From contig JBFMDV010000035.1 in assembly GCA_040753875.1 (NCBI GenBank), forward strand, positions 1 to 54,132: 54,132 nucleotides of DNA, read 5' to 3'. Numbering within the stretch: the first letter of the stretch is position 1; the number at the start of each line of letters is the position of its first letter. Of the stretch, positions 36,615 to 44,467 are shown one piece after another. Source of the DNA: Candidatus Zixiibacteriota bacterium (GTDB lineage: Bacteria > Zixibacteria > MSB-5A5 > GN15 > FEB-12). The position numbers and the translations under genes are program-made. The notes below the pieces were generated by a model, which saw only the letters and a list, made by a program, of their open reading frames with translations, was not told the origin of the DNA and did no database searches.

Positions 36615-36803
36615 CTAATCGGACATCGACATGATCGCCCCGATCATGACCCCGGCGCTTGTAGTCAACCAGGGGCTGCACATGATCTGTCACGTCGACC
36701 CCATCGCCATATAGACCATCGAAAACCCAAACCCGGCGACACCGCCAGTGATGGCGAAGAGGGCGATCCGTCTCAGTTTGTTGTGCGTACTCTTCTTCTG
36801 CAT
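36615..36803 (-). CDS. Candidate selenoprotein, small DUF6132-like membrane protein (TGA at 36690-36692)
   Basis: Reading through one in-frame TGA gives 62 residues: a basic start (MQKKSTHNKLRR), a hydrophobic segment (IALFAITGGVAGFGFSMVYM), then MGST-U38-QIMCSPWLTTSAGVMIGAIMSMSD and TAG. DUF6132-like small proteins have a conserved cysteine in a G(T)CPITSSPW-like element at the very position of U38 (my recollection, not searched). ATG 36803 has GGACGGGA upstream; 36830 is an upstream in-frame alternative. Hairpins exist after the TGA: arms 36687-36681/36648-36642 with GCCCC/GGGGT inside and apical loop about 25 bases after TGA, and an 8-bp hairpin at 36648-36630. Downstream FmdB initiation overlaps the TAG. 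If TGA is a stop, the gene makes only 37 residues. Confidence 0.65.
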
Positions 36804-36872
36804 TCCCGTCCGTTCTATATCCTTAGCCATAACAGACTCATCCGAAGGATCGTTCCCACCGACAGGCGCGCT

Positions 36873-37262
36873 CTAAACCGCTGCCTTCATTACTTTGATA
36901 AGGGTCGCCTCAACCTCGGCCGCCAGAGACTCAAGCCCCGCCTTGGGCATCATCTGGCCGATCATGGTCGGGCGCCCCAGACTCACCACGGTTTTGGTCC
37001 CCTCCGTGTACACAGTGATTCGGCATGGCATGAACAGCGCGACATCCATCTCCTTTTTGAGCGCCTCGTGGGCGAACTTGGAGTTGCAGACCTCCACGAT
37101 TTTGAGCGGGTCCCGCTGGAACCCTTTCTCCGCCAGTGTCGCCTGGACATCGTGGATATGCAGAATCCGAAAATTATGTTCCGGCACCAACTTCTCGATG
37201 GCCGCCAACACGGAGTCCATCGTTTTATCAGTCTTCAGCGTGTAGGCAAATGTCTCATTCAT
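36873..37262 (-). CDS. DUF302-domain protein
   Basis: 129 residues: FAYTLKTDKTMDSVLAAIEKLVPEHNFRILHIHDVQATLAEKGF, then IVEVCNSKFAHEALKKEMDVALFMPCRITVYTEGTKTVVSLGRP. This is the DUF302 fold, small alpha/beta proteins common next to thiol and sulfur redox genes in anaerobes. The two cysteines (VEVCN, MPCRI) could be redox active. It lies between the OsmC gene (54 bases upstream) and the candidate selenoprotein gene (69 bases downstream) on one strand. Confidence 0.9.
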   Translation of the reverse strand: MNETFAYTLKTDKTMDSVLAAIEKLVPEHNFRILHIHDVQATLAEKGFQRDPLKIVEVCNSKFAHEALKKEMDVALFMPCRITVYTEGTKTVVSLGRPTMIGQMMPKAGLESLAAEVEATLIKVMKAAV

Positions 37263-37316
37263 ACGTATCGCTACCTTTCTTCCTATTAGACTCGAGCTCC
37301 AACGAAACGATTCGGA

Positions 37317-37736
37317 CTATTCCAGAATCACTTCAACTGCCGTAGTGACCTTCGTTTCGCACTTGACGGTCTGGCTTACCGAGCAGTACTTCTCCATCGA
37401 CAGTTCCACCGCCTGAGTGACTTTCTGCGAATCGAGGTTCTTCCCTCGCGCCCGGTACTTGATCTCAACCGTATGATACGGTTTGGGATATGTATCCGGC
37501 TGGTGACCGACCACTTCGATCTCAAGAGCGGTGAGTTCTTGGCGTTGTTTCTGCAGGATCCCCACCACATCGACTCCCGTGCATCCGGCTATGGCATACA
37601 ACAGCAGCTCGGTCGGCTTGTAGCCGGACTCCTGCCCGCCGGATTCCTTCGCTGTGTCCGTCACGATAGTGTGACCGAACACAGATTTCCCCTCAAACCG
37701 TTTGCCACCGGTCCAGCTCATCCTGGCTGTTACCAT
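37317..37736 (-). CDS. OsmC-family peroxidase-like protein
   Basis: 139 residues of the OsmC/YhfA type: FGHTIVTDTAKESGGQESGYKPTELLLYAIAGCTGVDVVGILQK, then VEIKYRARGKNLDSQKVTQAVELSMEKYCSVSQTVK. The two active-site cysteines of thiol-dependent hydroperoxide reductases are present (AGCTG and KYCSVS), with the usual arginine region less clear. First gene of the minus-strand redox unit OsmC-DUF302-selenoprotein candidate-FmdB. Confidence 0.93.
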   Translation of the reverse strand: MVTARMSWTGGKRFEGKSVFGHTIVTDTAKESGGQESGYKPTELLLYAIAGCTGVDVVGILQKQRQELTALEIEVVGHQPDTYPKPYHTVEIKYRARGKNLDSQKVTQAVELSMEKYCSVSQTVKCETKVTTAVEVILE

Positions 37737-37890
37737 CTATGCTCCGTTCCTGAAACGTCGTTGTGCCTTCCACACTTAGATACAAACTACTTCAAAAACG
37801 ATTCAAGGCAAGCGACGGTTGTTGACCATGTCTGATGGTTTCCCTAATTTGGAGCGATCAACTATCTGTACGACCTGCTGAGGAGACCGC

Positions 37891-38198
37891 ATGCCGACCG
37901 ACCAGCATTATATCGAGATCATCCAACCAAATCGGGCCTCGTTTGTTCAGGATGCCACGCCGGCCGAAGCTGATCTGGTTGAGGAGCATTTTGAATATCT
38001 GAAAGGACTCATGCCGCAGGAAAACTGATCATGGCGGGAAGGACCGATGACGCCGAGTTCGGTATGGTGATTCTAAGAGCAACTTCGCTGGAAGAAGCCC
38101 GAGCCATGGCATCGGCTGACCCGGCCGTCCGAGCAGGAGTCTTCCTGCTCAAAGAAGTGAAGTTCTTTCGCGTGGCACTCTGGAACGCAACTGCCTGA
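37891..38198 (+). pseudogene. YCII-domain gene split by a one-base frameshift
   Basis: The first frame (37891-38028, 45 residues, HYIEIIQPNRASFVQDATPAEADLVEEHFEYLKGL) ends at a TGA. The second frame (from 38031, 55 residues, MAGRTDDAEFGMVILRATSLEEARAMASADPAVRAG...) is the typical second half of a YciI-like protein. Adding one A to the A run in CAGGAAAACTG (38021-38024) would join them as PQEKLIMAGR, so one base is missing here. The start has a strong CTGAGGAGACCGC before ATG. It could be a real decay event, an assembly error in a homopolymer, or, less likely, programmed frameshifting. Confidence 0.85.
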
Positions 38199-38234
38199 AG
38201 CGGACTTCGCCATTTCGATGTAGCACCAAAATGA

Positions 38235-38268
38235 AACCGGTGTCGGTCACTGAAATCCGACACCGGTT
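38235..38268. terminator. Bidirectional hairpin
   Basis: Perfect 12-bp stem, AACCGGTGTCGG against CCGACACCGGTT, with a 10-base loop, between the YCII pseudogene and the convergent dockerin gene. Only a weak T-run follows (GTGTT), so it is a likely 3'-end element for both. Confidence 0.65.
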
Positions 38269-38296
38269 GTGTTATCGTATGGATGAGACCATCAGC

Positions 38297-40165
38297 CTAT
38301 TGGCATGGCGCCAACTGGATCGTCCCGCCTTGATTGAAAATAAGATAACTCACCAGGAGAGTGAGATCCTGGATATCGACTGTGCCGTTCGCTGAACCAT
38401 CAACGTTCGCCTCATCCAGGCAGACCCCTCCACTGCCCCCAGGACCGAACAAGTACGAAATCAGTGCCTGAAGGTCTCCAATGTCTACGACGTCGTTGGG
38501 GGAGCCGTCGATATTTCCTGTCTTTCCCACGCACCCTAAGCAGAGCGGCGCCTGCCAGGCGCCATACCGGGTCCAGGTCTTGCCTCCATAGGTGACATTC
38601 ATTTCCTGCCCGGCGCTGGGACGAGAGAAGTCGCCCCCCGCGGCATTCGTGAAACCGGGGTTCACGGTATTGAAACTACTGTGAGCGTCGTGCGCCGCGC
38701 GACCAGCCCACGCACCTGAAGTTCGGTTCCTCCACGCAGTCCAGCCCTGCTGCAGGGCATCGAAGACGAACGTGTTCTCGCAGTTCCAGTACAGGTTGCT
38801 GTCGATCACGAAATTAGTGTCGTTGTCGCTGAAGTAGTGAAACTGCGGGTCACCGGAGGCGTCGTTGTCATAGAAAATGTTGTATTTGCAGAAGTTTGGC
38901 AGGCTGTCAAAATCCCCCTGGTAGGCTCCGGTAACAACACCACCCGCCGACGGAAAACCGTAAATAGTATTGTTGCACACGAAATGATGTCCGGGATATC
39001 GATCCGTGTATCGTTCGAACCAGATTGCCTTCCGACAATTGATGAAGACATTACCGTAACAACTGTCGTACTGATTGTTGCCGAGGTTCTGGTAGCCGGC
39101 ATGCAGCGCGTTCGCAACCGTGCTGAATCTCAGAACATTCCCCTTGGAATGTCCGCCGGCCCCTCGATTCTTCCAGTCGACTGCCCCGCCGAGTGCATCG
39201 GCATAGCAGCTTTCGACCGTGAAGTGACTGTAGCCATACGTAGTAATAAGGTTGCAGCGTTCGGCACCATTGGGGAATGGCTCACTTATCAGGCCGCCAT
39301 AACAGGATCGAATACGGCAGTACTTGCCATCGAACGCATACGTGCAATCGAGACTCCCCCCACAATCCGAAATTGAGGAACCATCCTGTGTCCCCACGAT
39401 GCCGGCATTTGAGTACAGATTGGTGCCAATGCGCGTGATTCGACAATGATCGATAAAGACCGAATCCACTTTGGCATAGGCCAGATGCACCCCCGCATAG
39501 AAGCTCCAGCGTATGTCAAAACCGAAGAAGGTGACATAATTGGAATTACTTCGTCCGGTGAACTCGATCGTCGACCGTCGCGACGCATAGATAGTGTGGT
39601 TGGTTGGGTTCACTCCGTCGGTGCACCACACATAGATCCGATTGGTCAGCAGATCGTGGCAATAGCTTCCGGGCCCCACAATGCTCATGTCGGCAGGCGT
39701 CGTGCACGCCCGCAACATCGTCGTGTCCTGGCCGCCGATACTCGACTGTTGACCCGAAAACGCTTCCCACTCCGGCAAGTTTGCCGTCGTGTAGTAAATT
39801 CCCCCTGAGAAATTGGTCCAGGTGGTTCCACGAGGGAACACGGTGGCTGCCGACAGCGTGCATGCTTTGGCGGCCATCAGGCCTGGATCGCTGATCGCGT
39901 TACTCCGACCGTCCCCGCACACGTAGCAGGTACGATCCCGGCTGTTCAGATTAGCCGGTGGTGTAATGACCCCGTTGTAGGTGCCAGGTCCGAAAAAAAC
40001 TGTATCCCCACCCTGCAAACGGGAATTGACCCAACTGATCCCGTTGCCGGCATTGGCCCACGTTGACCCTGCGCGTGTGCCTGCGCCATTAGGGGTTACA
40101 TAATACGTGGCGCCGTAAGTACTGGCGCCAAGCAGACCCGCGACCATGAGAAGAATGCGCTTCAT
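38297..40165 (-). CDS. Secreted parallel beta-helix protein with C-terminal dockerin
   Basis: 622 residues. Signal peptide (1-18, KRILLMVAGLLGASTYGA), then TYYVTPNGAG, a beta-helix region of repeated short strands (about 30-540: FFGPGTYNGVI, TIEFTGRSNSNYVTFFGFDIR, VFIDHCRITRIGTN, YGNVFINCRKAIWF, with many Cys and Asn turns). A C-terminal dockerin-like pair follows: GNIDGSPNDVVDIGDLQALISYLF and ANVDGSANGTVDIQDLTLLVSYLI, with DxDGxxxxxVDIxDL calcium loops. Helices of this type often bind or cleave polysaccharides; no catalytic residues can be assigned. A dockerin implies a cohesin partner, not seen in the window. Confidence 0.9.
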   Translation of the reverse strand: MKRILLMVAGLLGASTYGATYYVTPNGAGTRAGSTWANAGNGISWVNSRLQGGDTVFFGPGTYNGVITPPANLNSRDRTCYVCGDGRSNAISDPGLMAAKACTLSAATVFPRGTTWTNFSGGIYYTTANLPEWEAFSGQQSSIGGQDTTMLRACTTPADMSIVGPGSYCHDLLTNRIYVWCTDGVNPTNHTIYASRRSTIEFTGRSNSNYVTFFGFDIRWSFYAGVHLAYAKVDSVFIDHCRITRIGTNLYSNAGIVGTQDGSSISDCGGSLDCTYAFDGKYCRIRSCYGGLISEPFPNGAERCNLITTYGYSHFTVESCYADALGGAVDWKNRGAGGHSKGNVLRFSTVANALHAGYQNLGNNQYDSCYGNVFINCRKAIWFERYTDRYPGHHFVCNNTIYGFPSAGGVVTGAYQGDFDSLPNFCKYNIFYDNDASGDPQFHYFSDNDTNFVIDSNLYWNCENTFVFDALQQGWTAWRNRTSGAWAGRAAHDAHSSFNTVNPGFTNAAGGDFSRPSAGQEMNVTYGGKTWTRYGAWQAPLCLGCVGKTGNIDGSPNDVVDIGDLQALISYLFGPGGSGGVCLDEANVDGSANGTVDIQDLTLLVSYLIFNQGGTIQLAPCQ

Positions 40166-40342
40166 CCCTTGCTCCTTTAGAGATAGGTGATTCTCTCACG
40201 GCAGTAATACTGCAGTAACTAAGTTAGACCAGTGAGGTAGGTCGCATCGAGTATAGGAATCCTTTTCCCATCATGCAACAGCAAAATGGTTCAGATTCCG
40301 TCAGAATTACGAGGCTCATTATTGGTACACCAGGGCCGTGGT

Positions 40343-40373
40343 TTGGACCAAATGAACCCAGCGCGTGTATAAT
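40343..40373 (+). promoter_or_regulatory. Promoter of candidate small RNA
   Basis: TATAAT at 40368-40373 with a TTGGAC 19 bases upstream (40343-40348). The spacing is longer than ideal, but the -10 is perfect and sits just before the RNA-like structures. Confidence 0.5.
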
Positions 40374-40378
40374 TCCTT

Positions 40379-40471
40379 AGAGAAGTCTCTTTGGTGATCG
40401 GTTGATCCTTCTCTATTTGGGTTCATCACAGCCCGTGGGATGTAAGTCAGTGTCCCACGGGCTGTCTTTTT
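40379..40471 (+). ncRNA. Candidate small RNA
   Basis: About 93 bases without a convincing reading frame. A 5' hairpin has arms AGAGAAG (40379-40385) and CTTCTCT (40408-40414); a single-stranded region GTTCATCACA follows; then a strong terminator hairpin. It lies in the 550-base gap between the dockerin gene and the TetR gene. I see no similarity to 6S, tmRNA, SRP or RNase P RNA. A regulatory RNA is plausible, but expression is unproven. Confidence 0.5.
40429..40471 (+). terminator. Rho-independent terminator of candidate small RNA
   Basis: Perfect 12-bp stem, CAGCCCGTGGGA (40429-40440) against TCCCACGGGCTG (40453-40464), followed by TCTTTTT. No protein gene on the plus strand precedes it, which is what suggests an RNA gene. 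Confidence 0.85.
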
Positions 40472-40715
40472 CAGATTCGAGGGGACAGACTTGCGGATGC
40501 CTTTATGAGGTACACGCAATGTCGGATCTCGACTAAATCCCTCACGACTGGAGCCCCACCCCAAAGCAGATCAGCTGGCACCGAAACCTAAGTCATGTCA
40601 TAACCTATTGATGTTCAATCTATTAAGTGGACTAACAGAGAAATTGTGTTTCGAAGTTGACAAATATGGAACTTAATGGCACGATTAGCCGTTTAGTTTA
40701 ACAGAACAGTTAGTT
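40472..40715. other. Region upstream of tetR-like gene
   Basis: AT-rich stretch, with TTGACA at 40657-40662 and a GTTTAACAGAACAGTTAG-like imperfect repeat just before the TetR start. Probably the operon promoter and TetR operator, but no clean palindrome or -10 can be fixed by eye. Confidence 0.35.
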
Positions 40716-41363
40716 ATGAACGACGAATCAAAGACAAACGTGCCTCCCGGTGAGTCGGCTGAAACCGGCACGATGGAGCGAATCCTCTTAGCCGCCCGGA
40801 CAGAGTTCGCACAGCACGGCTTGGCCGGCGCCAGAGTAGATCGCATTGCCGAATCAGCCCATGTGAATAAGGCGATGCTCTATTACCATTTTCATTCTAA
40901 AGATGATCTCTATCTCGGAGTAATCCGAGATTACTTCAGCCATGTCGCCGAGCGACTCCGCCAACAGACTGATCCCCAACCAGACGTCGAACAATTTCTC
41001 CTGGCGGTTGCGGAAAGCCACCGCCATCTGGTTACCACCATGCCTGATTTTCTGCCCATCTTCTTACGTGAGTTGGCTGAACCTCGCGAGGAAGTGCTCG
41101 AGTGTATTGTCCAGGCAATCGTTGGTTCACGTGTCCCCTCGATGGGTCGGGAGCGTTTTCGCTCGGAGATGGAGAGCGGCAAGATTCGTCCGCTGGACAT
41201 GCGACAGGCCATCATCTCGTTCATAGCCATGAGCCTCGGATACTATCTCATGTCGCCGGTAGCTGACCGGATTTGGAGCATAACTGATCGCGAGCGCTTT
41301 CTTGCCGAGCGGCCGCGCGCGATCGTTGACATATTCCTCAACGGAGTGAGACCACGTCGATGA
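40716..41363 (+). CDS. TetR/AcrR-family regulator of efflux operon
   Basis: 215 residues. The N-terminal DNA-binding domain is MERILLAARTEFAQHGLAGARVDRIAESAHVNKAMLYYHFHSKDDLYLGVIRDYF, the typical helix-turn-helix. The C-terminal ligand domain has no recognisable substrate signature. First gene of a seven-gene unit; its stop overlaps the TolC start by 4 bases (ATGA). The arrangement resembles ybiH-ybhGFSR, where the TetR protein (CecR) represses the efflux genes, so it probably senses a drug-like compound and represses its own operon. Confidence 0.93.
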   Translation: MNDESKTNVPPGESAETGTMERILLAARTEFAQHGLAGARVDRIAESAHVNKAMLYYHFHSKDDLYLGVIRDYFSHVAERLRQQTDPQPDVEQFLLAVAESHRHLVTTMPDFLPIFLRELAEPREEVLECIVQAIVGSRVPSMGRERFRSEMESGKIRPLDMRQAIISFIAMSLGYYLMSPVADRIWSITDRERFLAERPRAIVDIFLNGVRPRR

Positions 41364-42667
41364 GAACATATCTTCTGTTGTTTGGAGCCGTGATGTTGCT
41401 GGCGACTGCTACCGCCGGGCGGGACCTGAACTTGAGTCAGGCGCTGTCATTGGCCCGGGAGCATTCCTACAGCCTCAAGAATGCCGACGCTGTCCACAAA
41501 GCGGCGCTGTCGTCGCTTTCCGCCGCGAGAGCTGAACGGTTCCCCACGCTTTCCGCCAGCGCCATGGCCAATTATGTGGATTATGTCGCTCGGTTCGATA
41601 TCTCCCTGCCCCCTCCGTCGCCGAGCATATCGCGCGAGGTGGGCACACACGAAACATATCAGACCGATCTTCGTCTGAACCTCCCACTCTTCACCGGGGG
41701 CCGTATCAGCGGCAACATCTCCCTTGCAGTGGCGACCGCCGAACTAGACGAAGCGCTGGTAAGCGCCGGGGAGGACCAGCTGGCCTACATGACGCGGCTG
41801 GAGTATTTCACGCTCAATCGAGCCGATGCCGTGGTCGAGGTGGCTAAAGCGTCGTTCACGCGGGCCGAGACGATAGCGAAAGACGTCAACTCCCTGTACC
41901 AGGCGGGCGCGGCCGATTCGGTGGCGCTGCTTGAGGCCGACCTGGCTGTTACCCGCGCCACGTTCGCCCTCCAGCAGGCCGAGATCGCGCGCCGGTCATC
42001 GGAGTTACGACTGCTGACATATCTTGGCCTCGATGCCACCGAACAACTGAGCCTCACCGACTCTTTGCCGACCCCCCAGGACAGCGTTGGCGATGCGACA
42101 GTGAGTTCGAATAAACCTGAATTGATTGTCGCCGACGCTACGGTCAGGGCCGGGCAATCGCGGCTGCGCTTGTCGCGCACCGACTATTTCCCCACCATAA
42201 CCGCGTTCGGCGGTTATTCGTACGGCAAACCGAATCTGGACCGGTTCAACAATACCTGGAATGACTACTTCACCGTGGGGGCAACGCTGAGCTGGTCTTT
42301 CAACTTGGGTCGCAAGACTGCCGCGAATTCGCGGGCGGCCAACTTCGGTCTTGAAGCGGCCCGCATGAACCGCGAGCAGGTAGCGGAGAATCTTGACAAA
42401 GAGGCGAGCCTGGCGCGCGAGCAGGTGAAACTGGCCTATCGGCGCTACCAGAGCGCGCGCGAGGAGTTCCGCATCGCCTCGGACAACTATCGCCTGGCCA
42501 GCGCGCAGCATCGCGACGGCACCCTGTCTTCCAACCGCCTGGTGACCATTGAATCAGACCTGACCGCGGCAGAGTCGTCGCTAAGTACCGCAAAGATAGA
42601 CTACCAGATCGCACTGAGTGCATTCTACTACACCACCGGTTCGGAGAATCTGAGGAAAGGGAATTGA
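41360..42667 (+). CDS. TolC-family outer membrane efflux protein
   Basis: 435 residues. Signal peptide (1-20, RTYLLLFGAVMLLATATAGR), then two OEP repeats with long coiled-coil helices: LSQALSLAREHSYSLKNADAVHKAALSSLSAARAERFPTLSASA, and SKPELIVADATVRAGQSRLRLSRTDYFPTITAFGGYSYG. It forms the outer channel of a tripartite pump, implying an outer membrane. It follows the TetR gene with a 4-base overlap and is one base from the membrane-fusion gene. Confidence 0.94.
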   Translation: MRTYLLLFGAVMLLATATAGRDLNLSQALSLAREHSYSLKNADAVHKAALSSLSAARAERFPTLSASAMANYVDYVARFDISLPPPSPSISREVGTHETYQTDLRLNLPLFTGGRISGNISLAVATAELDEALVSAGEDQLAYMTRLEYFTLNRADAVVEVAKASFTRAETIAKDVNSLYQAGAADSVALLEADLAVTRATFALQQAEIARRSSELRLLTYLGLDATEQLSLTDSLPTPQDSVGDATVSSNKPELIVADATVRAGQSRLRLSRTDYFPTITAFGGYSYGKPNLDRFNNTWNDYFTVGATLSWSFNLGRKTAANSRAANFGLEAARMNREQVAENLDKEASLAREQVKLAYRRYQSAREEFRIASDNYRLASAQHRDGTLSSNRLVTIESDLTAAESSLSTAKIDYQIALSAFYYTTGSENLRKGN

Positions 42668-42668
42668 G

Positions 42669-43553
42669 ATGAGATACATGGTTTTGCTTCTGGCCGAACT
42701 GGCCTCGGTGTTGGCGCTCGGCTGCGGCGGCGACAAAAACACGCCGAGTGGCTCGGGGTTTATCGAGGCAACCGATGCGGTCGTGTCGGCGGAAGTGGCC
42801 GGACGGGTAACCGCGCTCCTGGTCGATGAAGGGGATGACGTTCATGCCGGAGACACCCTTGTCAGAATAGACTCCAGCCGCCTGGAACTTCAGCTTGCCT
42901 CCACGCAGGCCACACGCGAGGCGACGGTTGCGAATCTCCAGGCTGCCCGCCTTCAAGTGGACAAGTCCCGCGAGCAGGAGAAATATACCCGCAATGAGCG
43001 GGACCGCGTAAGCCGCCTGCTAGCCTCCGGGTCCTCCACACAAAAGCAGCTGGATCAATTGGAGTATGAGTTCACCCAGGCGACCATCGCACGAAAAGCG
43101 GCCGAAGCCAACGTCGTGGTCATCGAATCACAGATCGCCAAGTCTGATGCCGACATCGACCAGCTCAAGCGACAGCTTTTGGACTGCTATCCGACCGCTC
43201 CACTCTCTGGCACGGTGGTGGAGAAGTATATCGAGGACGGCGAACTACTCAACCCAGGCAAAGCGATCGTCAAGATCGCCAGACTGGACACGGTCTGGGT
43301 GAAAGTGTACCTGAACGCCACTGATTTCGCAAGCGTCAAGATCGGCGACAAAGCCACAGTCAGCACCGAATCCGGCGGTACGTCGTACGACGGCACCGTG
43401 ATCTGGACCTCCGCAGAAGCGGAGTTCACCCCCAAGAATGTGCAGACCGAGAAGTCCCGGTCCGACCTGGTGTACGCAGTCAAAGTGCGGATGGCCAATA
43501 CCGATGGCCGCCTCAAGATCGGCATGCCGGTTTTCGTGACTATGGTGCGCTGA
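42669..43553 (+). CDS. Membrane-fusion (HlyD/YbhG-like) lipoprotein
   Basis: 294 residues. The lipobox LALGC (about residue 18) suggests a lipid-anchored adaptor. Then a lipoyl half-motif (GFIEATDAVVSAEVAGRVTALLVDEGDDVHAGDTLVRIDSSRLELQLA), a long coiled coil (about 75-165), the second lipoyl half (LLDCYPTAPLSGTVVEKYIEDGELLNPGKAIVKIA), and a beta-barrel (VYLNATDFASVKIGDKATVST). It links the ABC-2 permeases to the TolC channel. Its stop overlaps the first ATPase start. Confidence 0.93.
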   Translation: MRYMVLLLAELASVLALGCGGDKNTPSGSGFIEATDAVVSAEVAGRVTALLVDEGDDVHAGDTLVRIDSSRLELQLASTQATREATVANLQAARLQVDKSREQEKYTRNERDRVSRLLASGSSTQKQLDQLEYEFTQATIARKAAEANVVVIESQIAKSDADIDQLKRQLLDCYPTAPLSGTVVEKYIEDGELLNPGKAIVKIARLDTVWVKVYLNATDFASVKIGDKATVSTESGGTSYDGTVIWTSAEAEFTPKNVQTEKSRSDLVYAVKVRMANTDGRLKIGMPVFVTMVR

Positions 43554-44467
43554 TGAGTTACCTCAGTGTCGACAAACTCTCGCGGTCGTACGGCAAGATA
43601 CAGGCGGTGCGGGAGTTCTCGCTCGAAGTGCAGCGGGGCCAGATCATGGCGCTGGTCGGTCCCGACGGCGCCGGCAAGACCACGCTCATTCGCGTGCTGT
43701 GCCACCTGCTCGATCCTGACAGCGGGACGGTCACACTCGAGGGGCGCGACCTGCTGGCTAATTTCGAGTCGTTCAAATCACACCTGGGGTATATGCCGCA
43801 GACATTCTCGCTGTATCTCGACTTGAGCGTGGAAGAGAACCTGAGTTTTTACGCCGGAATCTATGGTGTTGTCGGCGAGGCATATCGGAAGAAACGCGAT
43901 TACCTGTACACGTTTTCCAATCTGGCGCCGTTCGCCGACCGTCGCGCTGGCCAATTGTCCGGTGGCATGAAGCAGAAACTGGCGCTTTCATGTGCGCTGG
44001 TGCATGACCCGGAGATTCTGATACTTGACGAGCCCACGACTGGTGTCGATCCCTTGTCACGGAGGCAATTCTGGGAAATCCTCCTCGAGCTCAAGCGCCA
44101 GGGTGCGACCATTATCGTTTCGACTCCCTACATGGATGAAGTGGCGCGGGCCGATCGCGCCATCTTTATGTTCGACGGCCGCAAGCTGTCTGAGGGGACA
44201 CCCTCCGAACTGGCGGCGCAGTTCTCCGGACTCATCTATTTCCTCGATGCCATCCCGACCACCGGGCTCGTTGCCAAGCTCAACAGCATTGAGGGTCTGT
44301 CGGCGCGGCGTTTCGGCGCGGGGTTGCACCTGTACATCGGCAAGGAGGACAGGATCGAGCGGTTCGGAAATCCGTTAGCCCTTGCGGGCATCGATGTCGT
44401 TCAACTGAAGCCGATAACACCCGGTCTGGAGGACAGGTTCATCCAACTGATGGAGTCGCACGGATGA
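43553..44467 (+). CDS. ABC exporter ATPase 1
   Basis: 304 residues. Walker A GPDGAGKTT (36-44), signature LSGGMKQKLALSCALV, Walker [18 protein letters not shown]. The H-loop histidine is proline: IIVSTPYMDE with P192. YbhF-type fused ATPases show the same logic, one half carrying a weakened site; here the two halves are separate genes. The C-terminal extension (about 220-304) is typical of drug or polysaccharide export ATPases. It overlaps the next gene by 4 bases. Confidence 0.94.
   Translation: MSYLSVDKLSRSYGKIQAVREFSLEVQRGQIMALVGPDGAGKTTLIRVLCHLLDPDSGTVTLEGRDLLANFESFKSHLGYMPQTFSLYLDLSVEENLSFYAGIYGVVGEAYRKKRDYLYTFSNLAPFADRRAGQLSGGMKQKLALSCALVHDPEILILDEPTTGVDPLSRRQFWEILLELKRQGATIIVSTPYMDEVARADRAIFMFDGRKLSEGTPSELAAQFSGLIYFLDAIPTTGLVAKLNSIEGLSARRFGAGLHLYIGKEDRIERFGNPLALAGIDVVQLKPITPGLEDRFIQLMESHG

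Noticed and set aside
36783-37289. 168-residue plus-strand frame opposite DUF302
   Set aside because: Shadow of DUF302 and the start of the candidate selenoprotein gene.
38021-38028. TGA in the YCII gene as a selenocysteine codon
   Set aside because: The downstream half is in a different frame, so read-through of this TGA cannot restore the protein.
40319-40564. 81-residue minus-strand frame over the candidate small RNA
   Set aside because: It reads through both strong hairpins, and neither composition nor motifs suggest a protein.
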